Shown here: one piece after another, positions 34,146-45,373 of the stretch
Position numbering within the stretch: the first letter of the stretch is position 1
How the letters are laid out: each line of letters opens with the position of its first letter
Source of the DNA: Psilocybe azurescens
Taxonomy: Eukaryota > Basidiomycota > Agaricomycetes > Agaricales > Agrocybaceae
Length of the DNA stretch: 64,000 nt
Assembly: GCA_023853785.1 (NCBI GenBank)
Contig: JAJIRX010000619.1
Span: 1 to 64,000, forward strand
Direction of reading: 5' to 3'
Made by a program: the position numbers and the translations under genes
The notes under the pieces: model-generated
The model's database searches: none
The model's input: the letters and a program-made list of their open reading frames with translations, nothing else
What the model was told of the DNA's origin: nothing

Positions 34146-35040
34146 CTCAACTAACATTGGGCATTGTGTGGAGGGTCCTTGTTCAACGGTCTTGATTGGC
34201 ATGGGCCAATTATCCACCTGGCTCATGGTTGCTTGAGAATTCCTGGGGAAGGGCCGTTTCGGTGGGACTTGGCTTGTTACTGGTTTTGGTGTTCAACTCA
34301 CCTACCCCGCTCAGGACCTAGACCACGTTACAAACAGCATTGAGTATGCGGGAACTAGGGAGAGCTAGTACCGCTAGTCTTGGCTGCTGGACTATGGCTC
34401 CCCACGCCCTTGTTAGTTACCTCCTGCTGGTGCTGCTTCCACTTCACCCCAGGCTTTTTTTTTTTTTTTTTCTTGTCGATTTATGTCTATTAGAGCGTAG
34501 CCCCATGCAGACCTAACTAAGTACAACTGATAATGATGAGACCCTGTGTCCTTTTCCAGCCCGAGGACCCCATGTGCACCGCTGAGGTATGCCTGTAGTT
34601 TGCTACAGCGATCCCCTCCCAAACGACCCAACACAGAAACATTGTTTCTGGGCATCCTTGTCTTGACGGGTGGGCCACCTCAGCTGGATTCTTCCTTGAG
34701 GTTTCGGCTGGTTTTGTGTTCTTTCTGCTGGGTGTCACCCCAGGCTTCCTAAGACTAGGGTCACTCCTAGTCTATATCACGCAAGGTTGTTCTTTGTAGA
34801 TAGGTTTTGTTTTCCTACCTTGCATCGAGGGCTGGCGTTATATCCCCACAATAGCTACCCTGTTATGTGTTCAGCACGGTCATTTATCGTAGGCTTCAAT
34901 GTTTCCAACGGATTCTTAGTAGTTTCAGCGAACAGTTTCTTAGTAGTTACCTGGTCGGGTATTTGTACTTAGCGACCGGACTGCTTGCATGCACTGGTAT
35001 ACAAATTGATGATTTAAAAAAAAGAAAAAAAAAAAAAAAA
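34146..35040 (+). other. LINE-A 3' UTR and poly(A) tail
   Basis: Non-coding sequence after the ORF2 stop, the same as the 3' region of LINE-B and LINE-C. It ends TATACAAATTGATGATTT plus an A-rich tail at 35026-35040, directly joined to the copia-2 LTR, into which the LINE was inserted. A 278-bp insert interrupts it at 34457. Confidence 0.85.
34457..34734 (-). mobile_element. SINE-like retroposed insert
   Basis: A 278-bp insert in the LINE 3' UTR with a 13-bp target duplication TCACCCCAGGCTT (34444-34456 and 34735-34747) and, on the minus strand, a terminal A tract (T run 34455-34471). LINE-B and LINE-C lack it. A long duplication plus a poly(A) end is the mark of target-primed reverse transcription. 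I see no clear A/B-box Pol III promoter. A 73-residue minus-strand frame (34517-34738) overlaps the duplication and is not obviously a known protein. It may be a SINE or a short retrocopy. Confidence 0.7.
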
Positions 35041-35168
35041 CTGAACTAAGCTATCTACTTGCCTGAAGTCCAAAGTGAGTAACTAAGGAGTTCAAGCGGT
35101 GAACTACAACTAAATAGGTGTTTGTCATGTGATCCCATCAGTCTGAGTCTGAAATATCAATTCTAACA
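35041..35168 (-). repeat. copia-2 3' LTR, remnant
   Basis: On the minus strand begins TGTTAGAATTG after the purine tract and breaks off after CTTAGTTCAG, where LINE-A's tail abuts. It includes the start of the 57-bp duplicated segment. Confidence 0.85.
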
Positions 35169-35212
35169 TCCCCCGTGATCTGAATAGTCTCAGAAATAAA
35201 AGAATGAAATCT

Positions 35213-37122
35213 CTAAACATAAATCCCCATCTCCTCTCTGCAAAACTCAACCTTTGCAGCAGGCAGAGCCTTGGTAAGAATGTCTGCAACTTGCTCATCA
35301 GTTGAAATAAATGTAGAGTCAATCATCTTGTCATTTACAGCATCATGCAGCCAGTAGAAGCGCTGGTCCAGGTGCTTCATGTGTCCATGGTGTTCAGGAT
35401 TCTTGGAGATGCTGATCGCAGATTGGTTGTCAATGTGAAGAGTGGAAGGCTTATCAATGTGGTAGCCAAATTCACGCAGAATGTTGCGCATCCATGCAAT
35501 CTCCTTGCCTGCTTCAACAGCTGCAATGAACTCTGCTTCAGTGGTAGAAAGCGCAACAATTCCTTGCAGTTTGCTGCTCCAGCCAATTGCACCACCAGCC
35601 ATAATGGTCACATAACCACCTGTAGAGCATCCGGTGTCTTTGCAGTCACCATGAGATGCATTGCAGTAGGTGCTGAACATGTCTAGACCCAGCTCACCAG
35701 AGTAGTGCAGCTTGTGCTCAAGCATACCCTTCAAATAGCGCAATAGATGTTTGACTGCTGCCCAGTGTTTTGGACCAGGATTGCTGTTAAAGCATGCAAG
35801 ATATGCAACAACATGTGCAATGTCACTGCGGGTCATGGAGGCAAGATATTGAAGCAAACCAATGCAGCTGAGATAGGGAACATTTTGCATGAATTGCAAA
35901 TCTTCATGTGACAAAGCGCTCATTTCCTTGGTAAGAACTGTGCCAGGAATCATAGGAGTCAACACAGGACTGCAATCCATCATGTAGTAGTGTTCTAGAA
36001 TATCTAGAATGAACTGGCGTTGGTGTAGAGTGATTGTGCACAATTTGCAATCTCTGGTGATGCCTACACCAAGCAGGAACTCAGTCAGACCAAGATCTCT
36101 GCATTTGAAGTGTTCAGCTAACTGCTTGACTGCTCTATCAATTGCTGCTCCGTCTTTGCAAGCTATGGTGATATCGTCGATGTAAATGGGCACAAACATG
36201 TGAACATGGCCATCAGAGTAGATGTAGACAGATCTGTCTGCTTCAACTTGCTTGAATCCCATTTGGGTGAGTGCAGCATGCAATTTAATGTTCCATTGAT
36301 GAGCTAACTACTTGAGACCATACAATGATTTTTGGAGCCTGCAGACCTTTTTGGAGCGCCCTCATGGAATCCATCCGGCTGCCTCATGTAGATGTACTGA
36401 TCCAAGTCTCCATTGGTGAGAGCAGCTGAGATATCAACAGAGTGCAGTTCTAGGTCCTCAGCAGCAGCTATAGCAAATCTGGTGTGTATCGTCGCGGGAG
36501 GGCGAGGTATAGGCGCATGGACTTCATGATAGTTGCATCTGGGACATTGCGAGCAGCCTTGGGCAATGATTTGAGCCTTGTAGCGCTCAATTGAGCCGTC
36601 TGAATGACGTTTAATGCAAAACACCCAGCTAGAGCCAATAGCCTTTTCACCTTGTGGCAGGTCCACAATGTTCCATGTCGCGGTTTTGAAGCAAGGTGTT
36701 ATATTCAGCTAGTGCTGCTTGGCTCCAATGCTCAGAATCATCACTTCTCATGGCCTACTTGTAGTTGTGTGGGTCAGAAGTTGAAGCAGCTCCTGCAAAT
36801 TGAACTTCATCCATATCATCATCTAGAGGTGGATTTGACTTGTCATCGTCCACAGCAGAAGAAGGAGCAGGTGCAACTTTCCACCATTCACTAGAGGGCT
36901 TTGGGGCTCAAGTAGAGCAGCAAGACGGCTCAATGGTGCCCTTAGGTGGACAAGGAACACGAGGAGCGCGTATTGGAGCTAGTATGGGTGCAGAGTGCGG
37001 CAGAGCATGTTCTGGGACGATTGGGATGATTTGTGTGTTATCTGGCTGAGCTGGTGCAACTGGTAGCTGAGGAACGGCAGGAATGTTGTTGGGTCTGAGC
37101 TGAGGCTGTGGTATCACATTTG
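35213..37122 (-). pseudogene. copia-2 RT-RNase H with upstream linker
   Basis: RT from about 36666 (GEKAIGSSWVF), a frameshift or stop zone near 36290-36350, then an open 356-codon frame 36283-35213. It has YIDD intact in VPIYIDDITIA, LLQYLASMTRSD, and RNase H blocks YCNASHGDC, STTEAEFIA, DNQSAI and DILTKALP. Upstream (36667-37122) is the proline-rich linker between integrase and RT. N1 is inserted at 37123. The RT-RNase H frame from 36283 is among the best-preserved coding segments in the window. Confidence 0.88.
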
Positions 37123-37619
37123 GAGGTCTTTACACAGCCCCCATTTTTGGTCGGACTCCGTCGGTTTTCTATATTCAGAATGACAATGTTTCTGGTCTAG
37201 GACTGCTGAAATTTTCTGGTGAGATTCCGGTGAATGTCCAACAGGACTACAAGTCCAACGGACTGTCCACTGGAAGTCCAAAGGATGTCCTTTTATTATA
37301 ATTTATACTAGTATAGAAAAAAAAGACACAAACAAGAATTGAACTCGGGCATCAGAGAATGCTGAACACAAGTGGGATAAACCAACTGAGCCACAAAGGC
37401 TTATGGAAAATAATAAAATTAGTTAAATACATAGTGATGCAGCCAAAATTCTTGGCACTGCTCGGCACGGGACAAACAACAACGTGTGCATGACATGTTG
37501 ATGCCACATCAGTCCGTTGTTGATTCCAACCCCAACCCTTTTTCCTTCCACCACCACCACCGCCTTGTTGGTCAGAGCCAGGCGAGAGCCAACCCAACAT
37601 GACAGAGGATGAGAACAAC

Positions 37620-37970
37620 CGCTGACGGCCACACCGACGAGGGACAATGGCAACGGCAACAACAAGGATGCAGACGAGGACCACGATGAGGACCGCAAGG
37701 GCAAGGGCAAGGGCAAGGGCAAGGATTTGGACCATGAGGACGACGGCTAGGACTAGGATTGCAACGGCAAGGACCAAGACACCGGCGTAGACCAGGATAT
37801 GGGTGAGGACAGCGGTGAGAGCGAGGACAAGGATGGCAGCAAGGGCAAGGACAAGGACGGCAAGGACAAGAACGGCAAGGGTGAGGACGAAAAGCGGCAA
37901 GGGCGAGGACAAGGACAGCGAGGGCAAGGACGGCAAGGACAAGGACGCAATAGTGGCTACCACAGAATAT
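37620..37970. repeat. Purine-rich minisatellite in N1, left block
   Basis: Imperfect short units around GGACAAGGACGGCAA. The strand is poor in T, so several frames stay open on both strands; these ORFs are composition artefacts. Confidence 0.75.
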
Positions 37971-37974
37971 CATA

Positions 37975-38748
37975 AAATAAGGACCTATCCACAGAGCAGA
38001 TTTGTTAATGGCCATGAATGAAATGAAAAGTAGGATCTCATAAATCCTGGGCCAGGCATTTCATAAATACTAGGCTGGGGATCTCATAAATTTCTGGATT
38101 GGGTATTTCATTAATTTCATAACCTTGGGATATCATTATCTAGGGATAAATTATAGTATATTTTCTTTAGACATGGGAATTGATTATGTAATACTTGTGT
38201 GTGATATCAAATTGCCTTTATTGGCTAAATACACCTTAGCTCTCTTCAAATTATGGCCTCAAATTAAAACATTCTTTAAAATATAAGCTGTCCCCTTTCC
38301 TCTAGGATAGAAGAATAGACAAACACTTAGATTTATAGTTTTTTTACCATATATGGTAGTTCAAACTTAACAACAATCAATCCATTAAGTTATGAAAGCC
38401 TACCATAAATGATTTGATATCCACAAAGTCATGAAAGCCCAGTGAGATTGATAAGATAGTCATCCAGATATTGATAAAGATCTCCACCCTGATATTTATG
38501 AGATCCCCAGCCTGGTATTTATGAGATAGCCATCCAGATATTGATGAGATCCCCAGCCTAGTATTTATGAGATCTCCACCCTGATATTTATGAGATCCCC
38601 AGCCTGGTATTTATAAGATAGCCATCCAGATATTTATGAGATCCCCAGCCTAGTATTTATGAGATACCTGGCCCAGGATTTATGAGATCCTACTTTTCAT
38701 TTCATTCATGGCCGTTAACAAATCTGCTCTGTGGATAGGTCCTTATTT
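37975..38748. mobile_element. MITE nested in N1
   Basis: 774 bp with inverted arms of about 130 bp starting AAATAAGGACCTATCCAC, flanked by TA (37973-37974, 38749-38750). The right half (38455-38695) is a tandem array of ~24-bp units like GATATTTATGAGATCCCC. No coding capacity. A TA duplication with long arms suggests a Tc1/mariner-type MITE, though the TA is also part of the palindrome edge. Confidence 0.7.
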
Positions 38749-38769
38749 TATCGTGAACGTTTGCAGCCA

Positions 38770-39300
38770 CCACTTGAGGACAGTGAGGGCAAGGACGGCG
38801 AGGGCAAGGACAAGGGCAGTGAGGGCAAGGACAAGGACAAGGGCAGTGAGGGCAAGGACAAGGACAACCCGCTGATGATGGCACCGACGGATACACCACG
38901 GTGACAGCAAAGGCCAGGACAACAGGGCTGACGACAACACGCGATGACAACACCAGCACATACCGCGACAGGTACAGACTGTGACAACCCATGACGAAGG
39001 CACCAACAGGTACCAGGACAGGCACAGTGGACGACGACACTGACCACGTACCACAACGGGTACAGACCGCAATGACATGTACCACCACAGCGACAGCGAG
39101 GACGACAGGGACGACCACAACATGCAACGATGGCAGTGACACATACCACAACACGTATGGACGACACCAACAACGACACCAACGTGTACCATGGCAGGTA
39201 CGGCCGACAACAACACCCGACGGCAACACCGACACATACAACGATGGGTACGGCCGACCACGACATCAATAACATGGGGCGACGACACCACCAATGTACC
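38770..39300. repeat. GAC/CAAC-rich repeats in N1, right block
   Basis: Short-period sequence (GGCAGTGAGGGCAAGGACAA, then ACACC/ACGAC-rich) followed by CCCCCC-TTTTT and AT-rich DNA to about 39600. The same order is seen in N2. No gene. Confidence 0.65.
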
Positions 39301-40012
39301 CTCCGCCCCCCTTTTTCCGTTCTTTCTTTTTTCTTTTTTTGTTTCTTTTTATTATGTTTTTATTTTTTTTACCTGTATATAATCATGTAGTATATAGTTT
39401 TTAATATATTATATTACATTGTCACATAAATTTAAGCTAAGATTAAAGTATTCCAGTTGGAATCCAATTGGATTCCATTCCATGTGAATTTAAAGTTGGA
39501 CTTAGTGAAATTCACAAAGTCAGATAATAATGTAGTATATAGTTTTCAATATATTATATTACATTGTTACATGAATTAAAGATAAGATTGAAGTATTATC
39601 CTAGTGACCTAGCTTCCTTAATATGGCTCCCAAAGCTTCCAAGAACACTGCGACTGTCCCTAACTCCCCTCCCAAGTCTGCAATTAAACCAGTGACAGTC
39701 CACTGGACATCCACTGGACATCCACTGGACTCCACTGGACAGAGCACTCTTGGATCTGGTCTAATTAAGTGCTGAGAGTCCACTGGAAGTCCACTGGAAG
39801 TCCAACAGAAGTCCAACGGACTGGACAGTCCGGCCAGTCCACCTGTTTTCTGTCTTGAAGTGACTTGACCAGACTTTGACCGGAATTTGGCCGGACTCTG
39901 ACTGGACTGGTACCGAATTTTGTCAAGTCCAATGGACTGTCCATTGGAATTGGCTGGGTCTGGTGAAAGTCTGTTGGAGTCCAACGGAATATGGGGGCAC
40001 TGTAAAGTACAC

Positions 40013-41240
40013 CACATTTGGGTTGTTTGGCACAATTTCGGGCTCAGGAGCAAAGATGACATCCCCCCCTGAATCTGGTACATCTGGGAAGGTCACAGGA
40101 GTGCCAACAGGCATCAGGCTCACTGGAGATGTCCATTTGAGGCCTGGAAAGCTCCTTTCATTGAACATAGTTCTTTCTGAGATAATGAACTTCTTAGTGA
40201 CTGGATTGTAAAACTGCCAACCCTTGTACCCAGATGGATACCCAACAAAGACACACTTCTCTGTGTGCGATTGCAGCAATTTGCGCTTGTCTCGCTGTAT
40301 ATAGACATATGCAGTGCACCCAAAAACCCAGAAATGGCTAATATCAGGTTTCTTCTTGTACCAAGCAGTATAGGGTGTTGTAGCTGGCAGAGGTGCAGTT
40401 GGGAGCCGATTCCAGACATGGATATAAGCAGAGACAGCCAGGACCCAAAACAATGCAGGTAGATTGGATTCATCTAACATAGCAGTAGCATGGTCAGAAA
40501 TGGTGCGATTTGCACACTCTGCAACTCCATTCTGCTGGGGCCTGTTCCTGGTGCTGTGACATTGTACAATGCCGCACTGATCAGTGAATTTGATGAAAGC
40601 AGCTGACATATATTCCCCAGCCTTGTCATCTTGAATAGCCTTGATTTTAGTGTTCAGCTGGTTCTCTGCATACACTTTGAACGTCTTAAAAGCCTCAAAA
40701 GCATCGCTCTTTGCTTTAAGAACAGTACAGCATGCAGCTTGGTACAGTCATCAAGGAAAGTGATCCAATAGCGATATCCCTCTGGACTAGCAACAGGGAG
40801 AGGTCCATGAAGGTCAGAATGGATGAGCTCAAGTGGTTCAAGTGATTCTCTTGTGGAGCTGGGAAATGGTGCAGATGTCATTTTGCCTGCCAGACATGCC
40901 TCGCAAATCAGATCGGGCTGATCTTTGGAGGTAACAATGAGACCAAATACGAGATCGCCATGTATCAATTGCTTGATTGTAGCATGACTGTGGTGTGCAC
41001 AGCGATGATGCCAAAGATTGATGTCCATTGGGAGAGTTGAAGCTGCACTTGCACATTTGGAAATTGGCTCAGTGGATGCATTTAGAATGCCACAATTTTG
41101 CGAGGTGACTGTAGCCATGAAGAGTGTTGTGCTGTCATATTTAAAGAGCATGGTGGTCTCATTCACTTCCATGTGGATGCCTTTGTGTTTGGTAAGGTAT
41201 AAACAAGCCAATAGATTGTTGCGGAGTAGGGGAACATGCC
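40013..41240 (-). pseudogene. copia-2 integrase region
   Basis: Gag-pre-integrase zinc finger (H...H...C-x2-C: WHHRCAHHSHATIKQ, CEACLAGK) near 40890-41010. Integrase core: IHSDLHGPL (first D), DDC block, FTDQCG (second D region), NRPQQNGVAE (E). The C-terminal GYPSGYKGW block lies near 40210. A frameshift near 40690 splits it. The 5' end is lost at the junction with a LINE fragment at about 41240. Confidence 0.88.
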
Positions 41241-41946
41241 AATTCATCTCACATTGACCTTCATTTGTCCCCCATGGGGGCATCCCTGGCTCAAGTGTTG
41301 GTGGACTTCACCCATGAGACCTTCAATGGGGACTTGGGTACTACTCCCACTCCCGATAACATCCTCCCAATCTGTGCGGTTGCGGAGTTATTCACTGCAG
41401 AAGACGACACTATTCAAAGGCCACTGGTCCTCGGTCACGCTTCCCAGACCCTCTCCACGTCTCCTCCCCCCCCCCGCTTGGTCTGACCATGGTGGTGCTG
41501 GCGATGACAACATTGTTATGACCCCGCTGAGCCTGTTTGTTTCTCTCGTAGAAGCGCTCAGGCCAGGCCCCCTATCTGAGCACAGCAGGATAAAGGGAAA
41601 GGTCGGGCTGACAAGCCTGCCTCTACCCCTGCTCCCCCTCAACCCTGCCCACTGGCCAAGAAGCCAGTGGTGCCTAACCAGAGGCTCCCCCAGTGCCTCC
41701 CTCCTCCACCCGCCCCATGCACTCGGCCCCACGTTCCTACGCAGATGCCGCTTGCAAGAAGGCACCTGTTCAGCAGCCAGCTCTGCCAGCTGCTCCTCCT
41801 TCCAGATCCGCCTCCTGCAAGGGCAGGAGGATCCCAGAATACACCTCACATGGGCCTTCTAGGCGCCAGATGCTTATTGATGTGGGAGATCATGCAAAAG
41901 ATGCTAATCTTGCCATCCTGTTCAAGGATCTGTCTTCGGACATCCT
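41241..41946 (+). pseudogene. LINE-D ORF1 fragment
   Basis: Matches the 5'-middle part of LINE ORF1 (ASLAQVLVDFTHETFNGDLG onward, FTAEDDTIQRPL, then the proline-rich linker). Both ends are breakpoints: copia-2 minus on the left, copia-4 plus on the right. Its last frame (from 41693) runs without a stop into the copia RNase H that follows. Confidence 0.82.
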
Positions 41947-42424
41947 GGGTCTAGACATGTTCAGCACCTACTGCAATGCATCTCATGGCGACTGCAAAGA
42001 CACCAGATGCTCTACAGGTGGTTATGTGACCATTATGGCTGGTGGTGCAGTTGGCTGGAGCAGTAAACTGCAAGGAATTGTTGTGCTTTCTACCACTGAA
42101 GCAGAGTTCATTGCAGCTGTTGAAGCAGGCAAGGAGATTGCATGGATGCGCAACATTCTGCGTGAATTTGGCTACCACATTGATAAGCCTTCCACTCTTC
42201 ACATTGACAACCAATCTGCGATCAGCATCTCCAAGAATCCTGAACACCATGGACACATGAAGCACCTGGACCAGCGCTTCTACTGGCTGCATGATGCTGT
42301 AAATGACAAGATGATTGACTCTACATTTATTTCAACTGATGAGCAAGTTGCAGACATTCTTACCAAGGCTCTGCCTGCTGCAAAGGTTGAGTTTTGCAGA
42401 GAGGAGATGGGGATTTATGTCTAG
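41947..42424 (+). pseudogene. copia-4 RNase H fragment, fused in frame to LINE ORF1
   Basis: Begins in the middle of the RNase H (LDMFSTYCNASHGDC) and runs through STTEAEFIA, DNQSAI and DILTKALP to TAG 42422-42424. The frame is open back to 41693 through the LINE piece, giving a 243-residue chimera. The junction has 2-3 shared bases (CCT/GGG), typical of end joining or template switching. Confidence 0.85.
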
Positions 42425-42473
42425 AGTATATTTCATTCTTTTTATTTTCTGAGACTGTTCAGATCATGGGGGA

Positions 42474-42667
42474 TGTTAGAATTGATATTTCAGACTCAGA
42501 CTGATGGAATAACATGACAGACACCTATGTAGCTGTAGTACACCGCTTGAACTCCTTAGTTACTCACTTTGGACTTCAGGCCTCATTGCCACTCTGTCTG
42601 ATACAGTGTGACCACGAAACTCGGACCACAGCTGTCTCGCACGTTTCCGAACTCACCACCTTCAACA
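42474..42667 (+). repeat. 3' LTR of copia-4
   Basis: TGTTAGAATTG...TTCAACA, 194 bp, after purine tract TGGGGGA. Inserted within the RNase H of a different copia (copia-5). Confidence 0.88.
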
Positions 42668-43161
42668 GCTTCATGTGTCCATGGTGTTCAGAATTCTTGG
42701 AAACACTGATAGATGACTGATTGTCCATATGCAAAACAGACGACTCAATAAGGGTGTGGCCAAACTCATGTAAGATATTGCACATCCATGCAATCTCTTT
42801 ACCTGCCTCAACTGCAGCAATATACTCTGCTTCAGTTGTACACAAGGTAACCACAGTTTGAAGTTTGCTAGACCACCCAATAGCTCCTCCAGCAAGTAAT
42901 GTCAAATACCCACTTGTAAAGCGGCCAGTGTCCACACAATCACCATGAGCTGCATCAGTGTAGGTAATGAAGTTGTCTTGACCAACAGCACCAGAATAGG
43001 TGAGTTTCAAATCCAATGTGCCTCTAAGGTATCTGAACAGATGCTTGACAGCAGCACAGTGTTTAGGATCAGGATTAGAGTTAAAGTGTGCCAAATAGAA
43101 CACAGTATAAGCAATGTCAAGCCGGGTCATAGTAGCAAAGTACTGCAAAGAACCAACTGCA
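42668..43161 (-). pseudogene. copia-5 RNase H fragment (diverged family)
   Basis: Encodes AVGSLQYFATMTRLDIAYTV, then TYTDAAHGDC, CTTEAEYIA and MDNQSSISV. It is clearly related to but diverged from the main copia family here (FITYTD versus MFSTYC). It is cut on one side by the copia-4 LTR and on the other by the poly(A) of LINE-B. A fortuitous frame reads from the LINE 3' UTR through the tail (poly-Lys) into it. Confidence 0.82.
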
Positions 43162-43360
43162 TTTTTTTTTTTTTTTTTTTTCAAATCATCAATTTGTATA
43201 CCGGTGCACAAAAGCAGTCCGGTTGCTAAGTACAAATGCCCGACCAGGTAACTACTAAGAAACTGTTCGCCCGAAACTACTAAGAGTCCGTTGGAAACAC
43301 TGAAGCCTACGATAAATGATCGTGCTGAACACATAACAGGGTAGCTACTGTGGGGATATA

Positions 43361-44963
43361 CAGTAGCTCAAAAAACTGTCCCAATGTTTGGCACTTTCTC
43401 ACTAATTGTTTAATAACTTGGGAAATAAATTATGTAAAAGTCTGAAAATATTATATGTTATAGTTTAACATGTGACTAACATATTTCTCACCAAGGTCAC
43501 ATGATTTTAACAAAAACTGATTAAGTAATGGAATTTACAAAATAATAAAACATTGGGACAGTTTTTTGACTCTCTATCTAGTACTTAGTATGGCCTCCCT
43601 TTGCCTTGATAACAGCCTCCATTCTCCTTGGCATGCTTTCTATAAGCCTTTGGCATGTTTCTGAAGGTATTTCAGTCCATTCCTTTGCCAATCTCTCCCA
43701 CAATTCAAATGCTCCTTTGGGTGGTGTCTCGTAGGTGTTCATTTGCCTTTTGAGGTAAACCCAAAGGTGTTCAATGGGGTTGAGATTAGGGGATTGGGGT
43801 GGCCACTCCATAACTTCAACATCATTGGCCAAAAACCATTCTTGAGCTTTTTTTGGAGGTGTGTTTGGGGTCATTATCCTGCTGAAAAATCCTTTTCCCC
43901 TCTGCCATCTCCAAGTTGTCAGAGCTTTCATCCACCCCATGCTCCAAAATTTCACAGTATTGGTCTGCATTCATCTTCCCTCAACCTCAGTGAGTGTTCC
44001 AACACCATTCCACCCCATACAACCCCATACCATGAGATTGTTGCCCCCTCCATGCTTGACAGTTGGTGATGTTGTTCTATCTGAGATTGCTTCACCCTTG
44101 GGTTTCCATGTATAGACCCTTCCATCTGAGCCAATCCTGTTGATTTTTGTTTCATCTGACCAGAGTACTCTTTTCCAATCCTCCACAGTCCAGCCAACAT
44201 GATTCTGGGCAAATTTTAGGCGTTTTTGATGGTGGATAGCCTTGAGGAGGGGCCGTTTTGATTAACAACAGAGCGGAAGTTGTTTTCGTTGAGGGCATTT
44301 CTGACTGTTTGGGCACAAACAGGAGAGGGAATAGCATCATTGATGAAGTGTGTTGCCTGGACAGCATTGTCCAGCTTTCCTGTTTTGATTTGACGAAAAA
44401 GGACCTGTTTATCCTTGGGAGTAAGCTTGGAGGGATGTCCACCTTTGTTGTTTTGAGGGTTTTCTTTGTTGGCATCCACTTCCCTCTTGATTCTTCCAAC
44501 AGTAGACTTTCCCAAAGCAGTTTTAGACTCTATTTGACAAAGAGAATAGCCCTCTTCAAGAAGATTGAGGACAGAATTGTACTGAGAAGGTGTTGCAGGC
44601 TTCATGATGTGGTGGTTAAAGAGAAAGATGGTTGAACTTGAATTCAACATTGCAAATGTGTACAAATAGTGTCATATGACCTTGTTTAATTTTCTCACAA
44701 TTTATACAAAGCAATTTGGCTTTCTACAAGCATGTAAAGCTATTATTTTATAGGGTCAAAAAACTGTCCCAATGTTTTATTATTTTGTAAATTCCATTAC
44801 TTAATCAGTTTTTGTTAAAATCATGTGACCTTGGTGAGAAATACGTTAGTCACATGTTAAACTATAACATATAATATTTTCAGACTTTTACATAATTTAT
44901 TTCACAAGTTATTAAACAATTAGTGAGAAAGTGCCAAACATTGGGACAGTTTTTGAGCTACTG
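43361..44963 (-). mobile_element. Tc1/mariner element copy 2 (Tc1-2)
   Basis: 1,603 bp, TA on both sides (43359-43360, 44964-44965), ~205-bp arms as in Tc1-1. Inserted in the TATA of the LINE 3' UTR (GTTATATCCCC in LINE-A and LINE-C). Transposase runs on the minus strand. Confidence 0.93.
43578..44665 (-). pseudogene. Tc1-2 transposase (DD34E type, broken)
   Basis: The N-terminal DNA-binding half is open from 44665 to about 44216 (longer than in Tc1-1), then shifts. LWSDETKINR is in 43971-44186. The QDND block is off-frame and the block from WFLANDVEVMEWPPQSPNLN to NPIEHLW ends at 43578. At least three shifts. Lesions differ from those in Tc1-1, so a working ancestor with all parts is implied for the family. 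Confidence 0.9.
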
Positions 44964-45373
44964 TAACGCCAACCTTGATGCAAAGTAGGAAGCAATGAAA
45001 TGAACCTATCTACAAAGAACAACCTTGTGGTATATAGATTAGGAGTGACCCTAGCCTTAGGAAGCCTGGGGTGGAGCGGAGGCAACACCAACAGAAGATA
45101 ACTAACAAGGGCATGGGGAGCCATAGTCCAGCAGCCAAGACTAGCGGTACCAGATCTCCCTAGTTCCCACATACTCAACGCTGTTCATAACGCTGCCTAG
45201 GTCCTGAGCGGGGTAGGTGAGTTGAACACCGAAACCAGTAGCAAGCCCAAGTCCTGCCGAAACGGCCCTTCCCCAGGAATTCTCAAACAACCGCAAGCCA
45301 GGTGGATAATTGGCCCATGCCGATCAAAACTGCCGAACAAGGACTCCCCACACAATGCCCAACGTCAGTTGAG

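Larger units (their letters stand above)
37123..40012. mobile_element. Non-autonomous DNA element N1 with 8-bp target duplication
   Basis: 2,890 bp between direct copies of CACATTTG (37115-37122 and 40013-40020); deletion restores copia-2. Left end GAGGTCTTTACACAGCCCCC; right end, read inward, GTGTACTTTACAGTGCCCCC. Both sub-ends carry many TCCACTGGA/TCCAACGGA-type repeats (37180-37290, 39690-39990). The centre has GGACAAGGACGGCAAGG-like minisatellites, a nested MITE and AT-rich DNA; no transposase. An 8-bp duplication fits hAT, KDZ (Zisupton-type) and others. Dense subterminal repeats favour KDZ, but this is inference. Confidence 0.78.

Noticed and set aside
34457..34734. tRNA- or 5S-derived SINE
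   Set aside because: No convincing A box, B box or 5S-like segment is visible by eye; only the retroposition marks are supported.
37352..38021. Low-complexity ORFs in N1
   Set aside because: Alanine/leucine/proline or R/T/K repeats read from a minisatellite; no domain, and both strands are open.
37123..40012. N1 as a definite hAT or KDZ member
   Set aside because: The 8-bp duplication fits more than one superfamily and there is no transposase, so only the family link with N2 is claimed.
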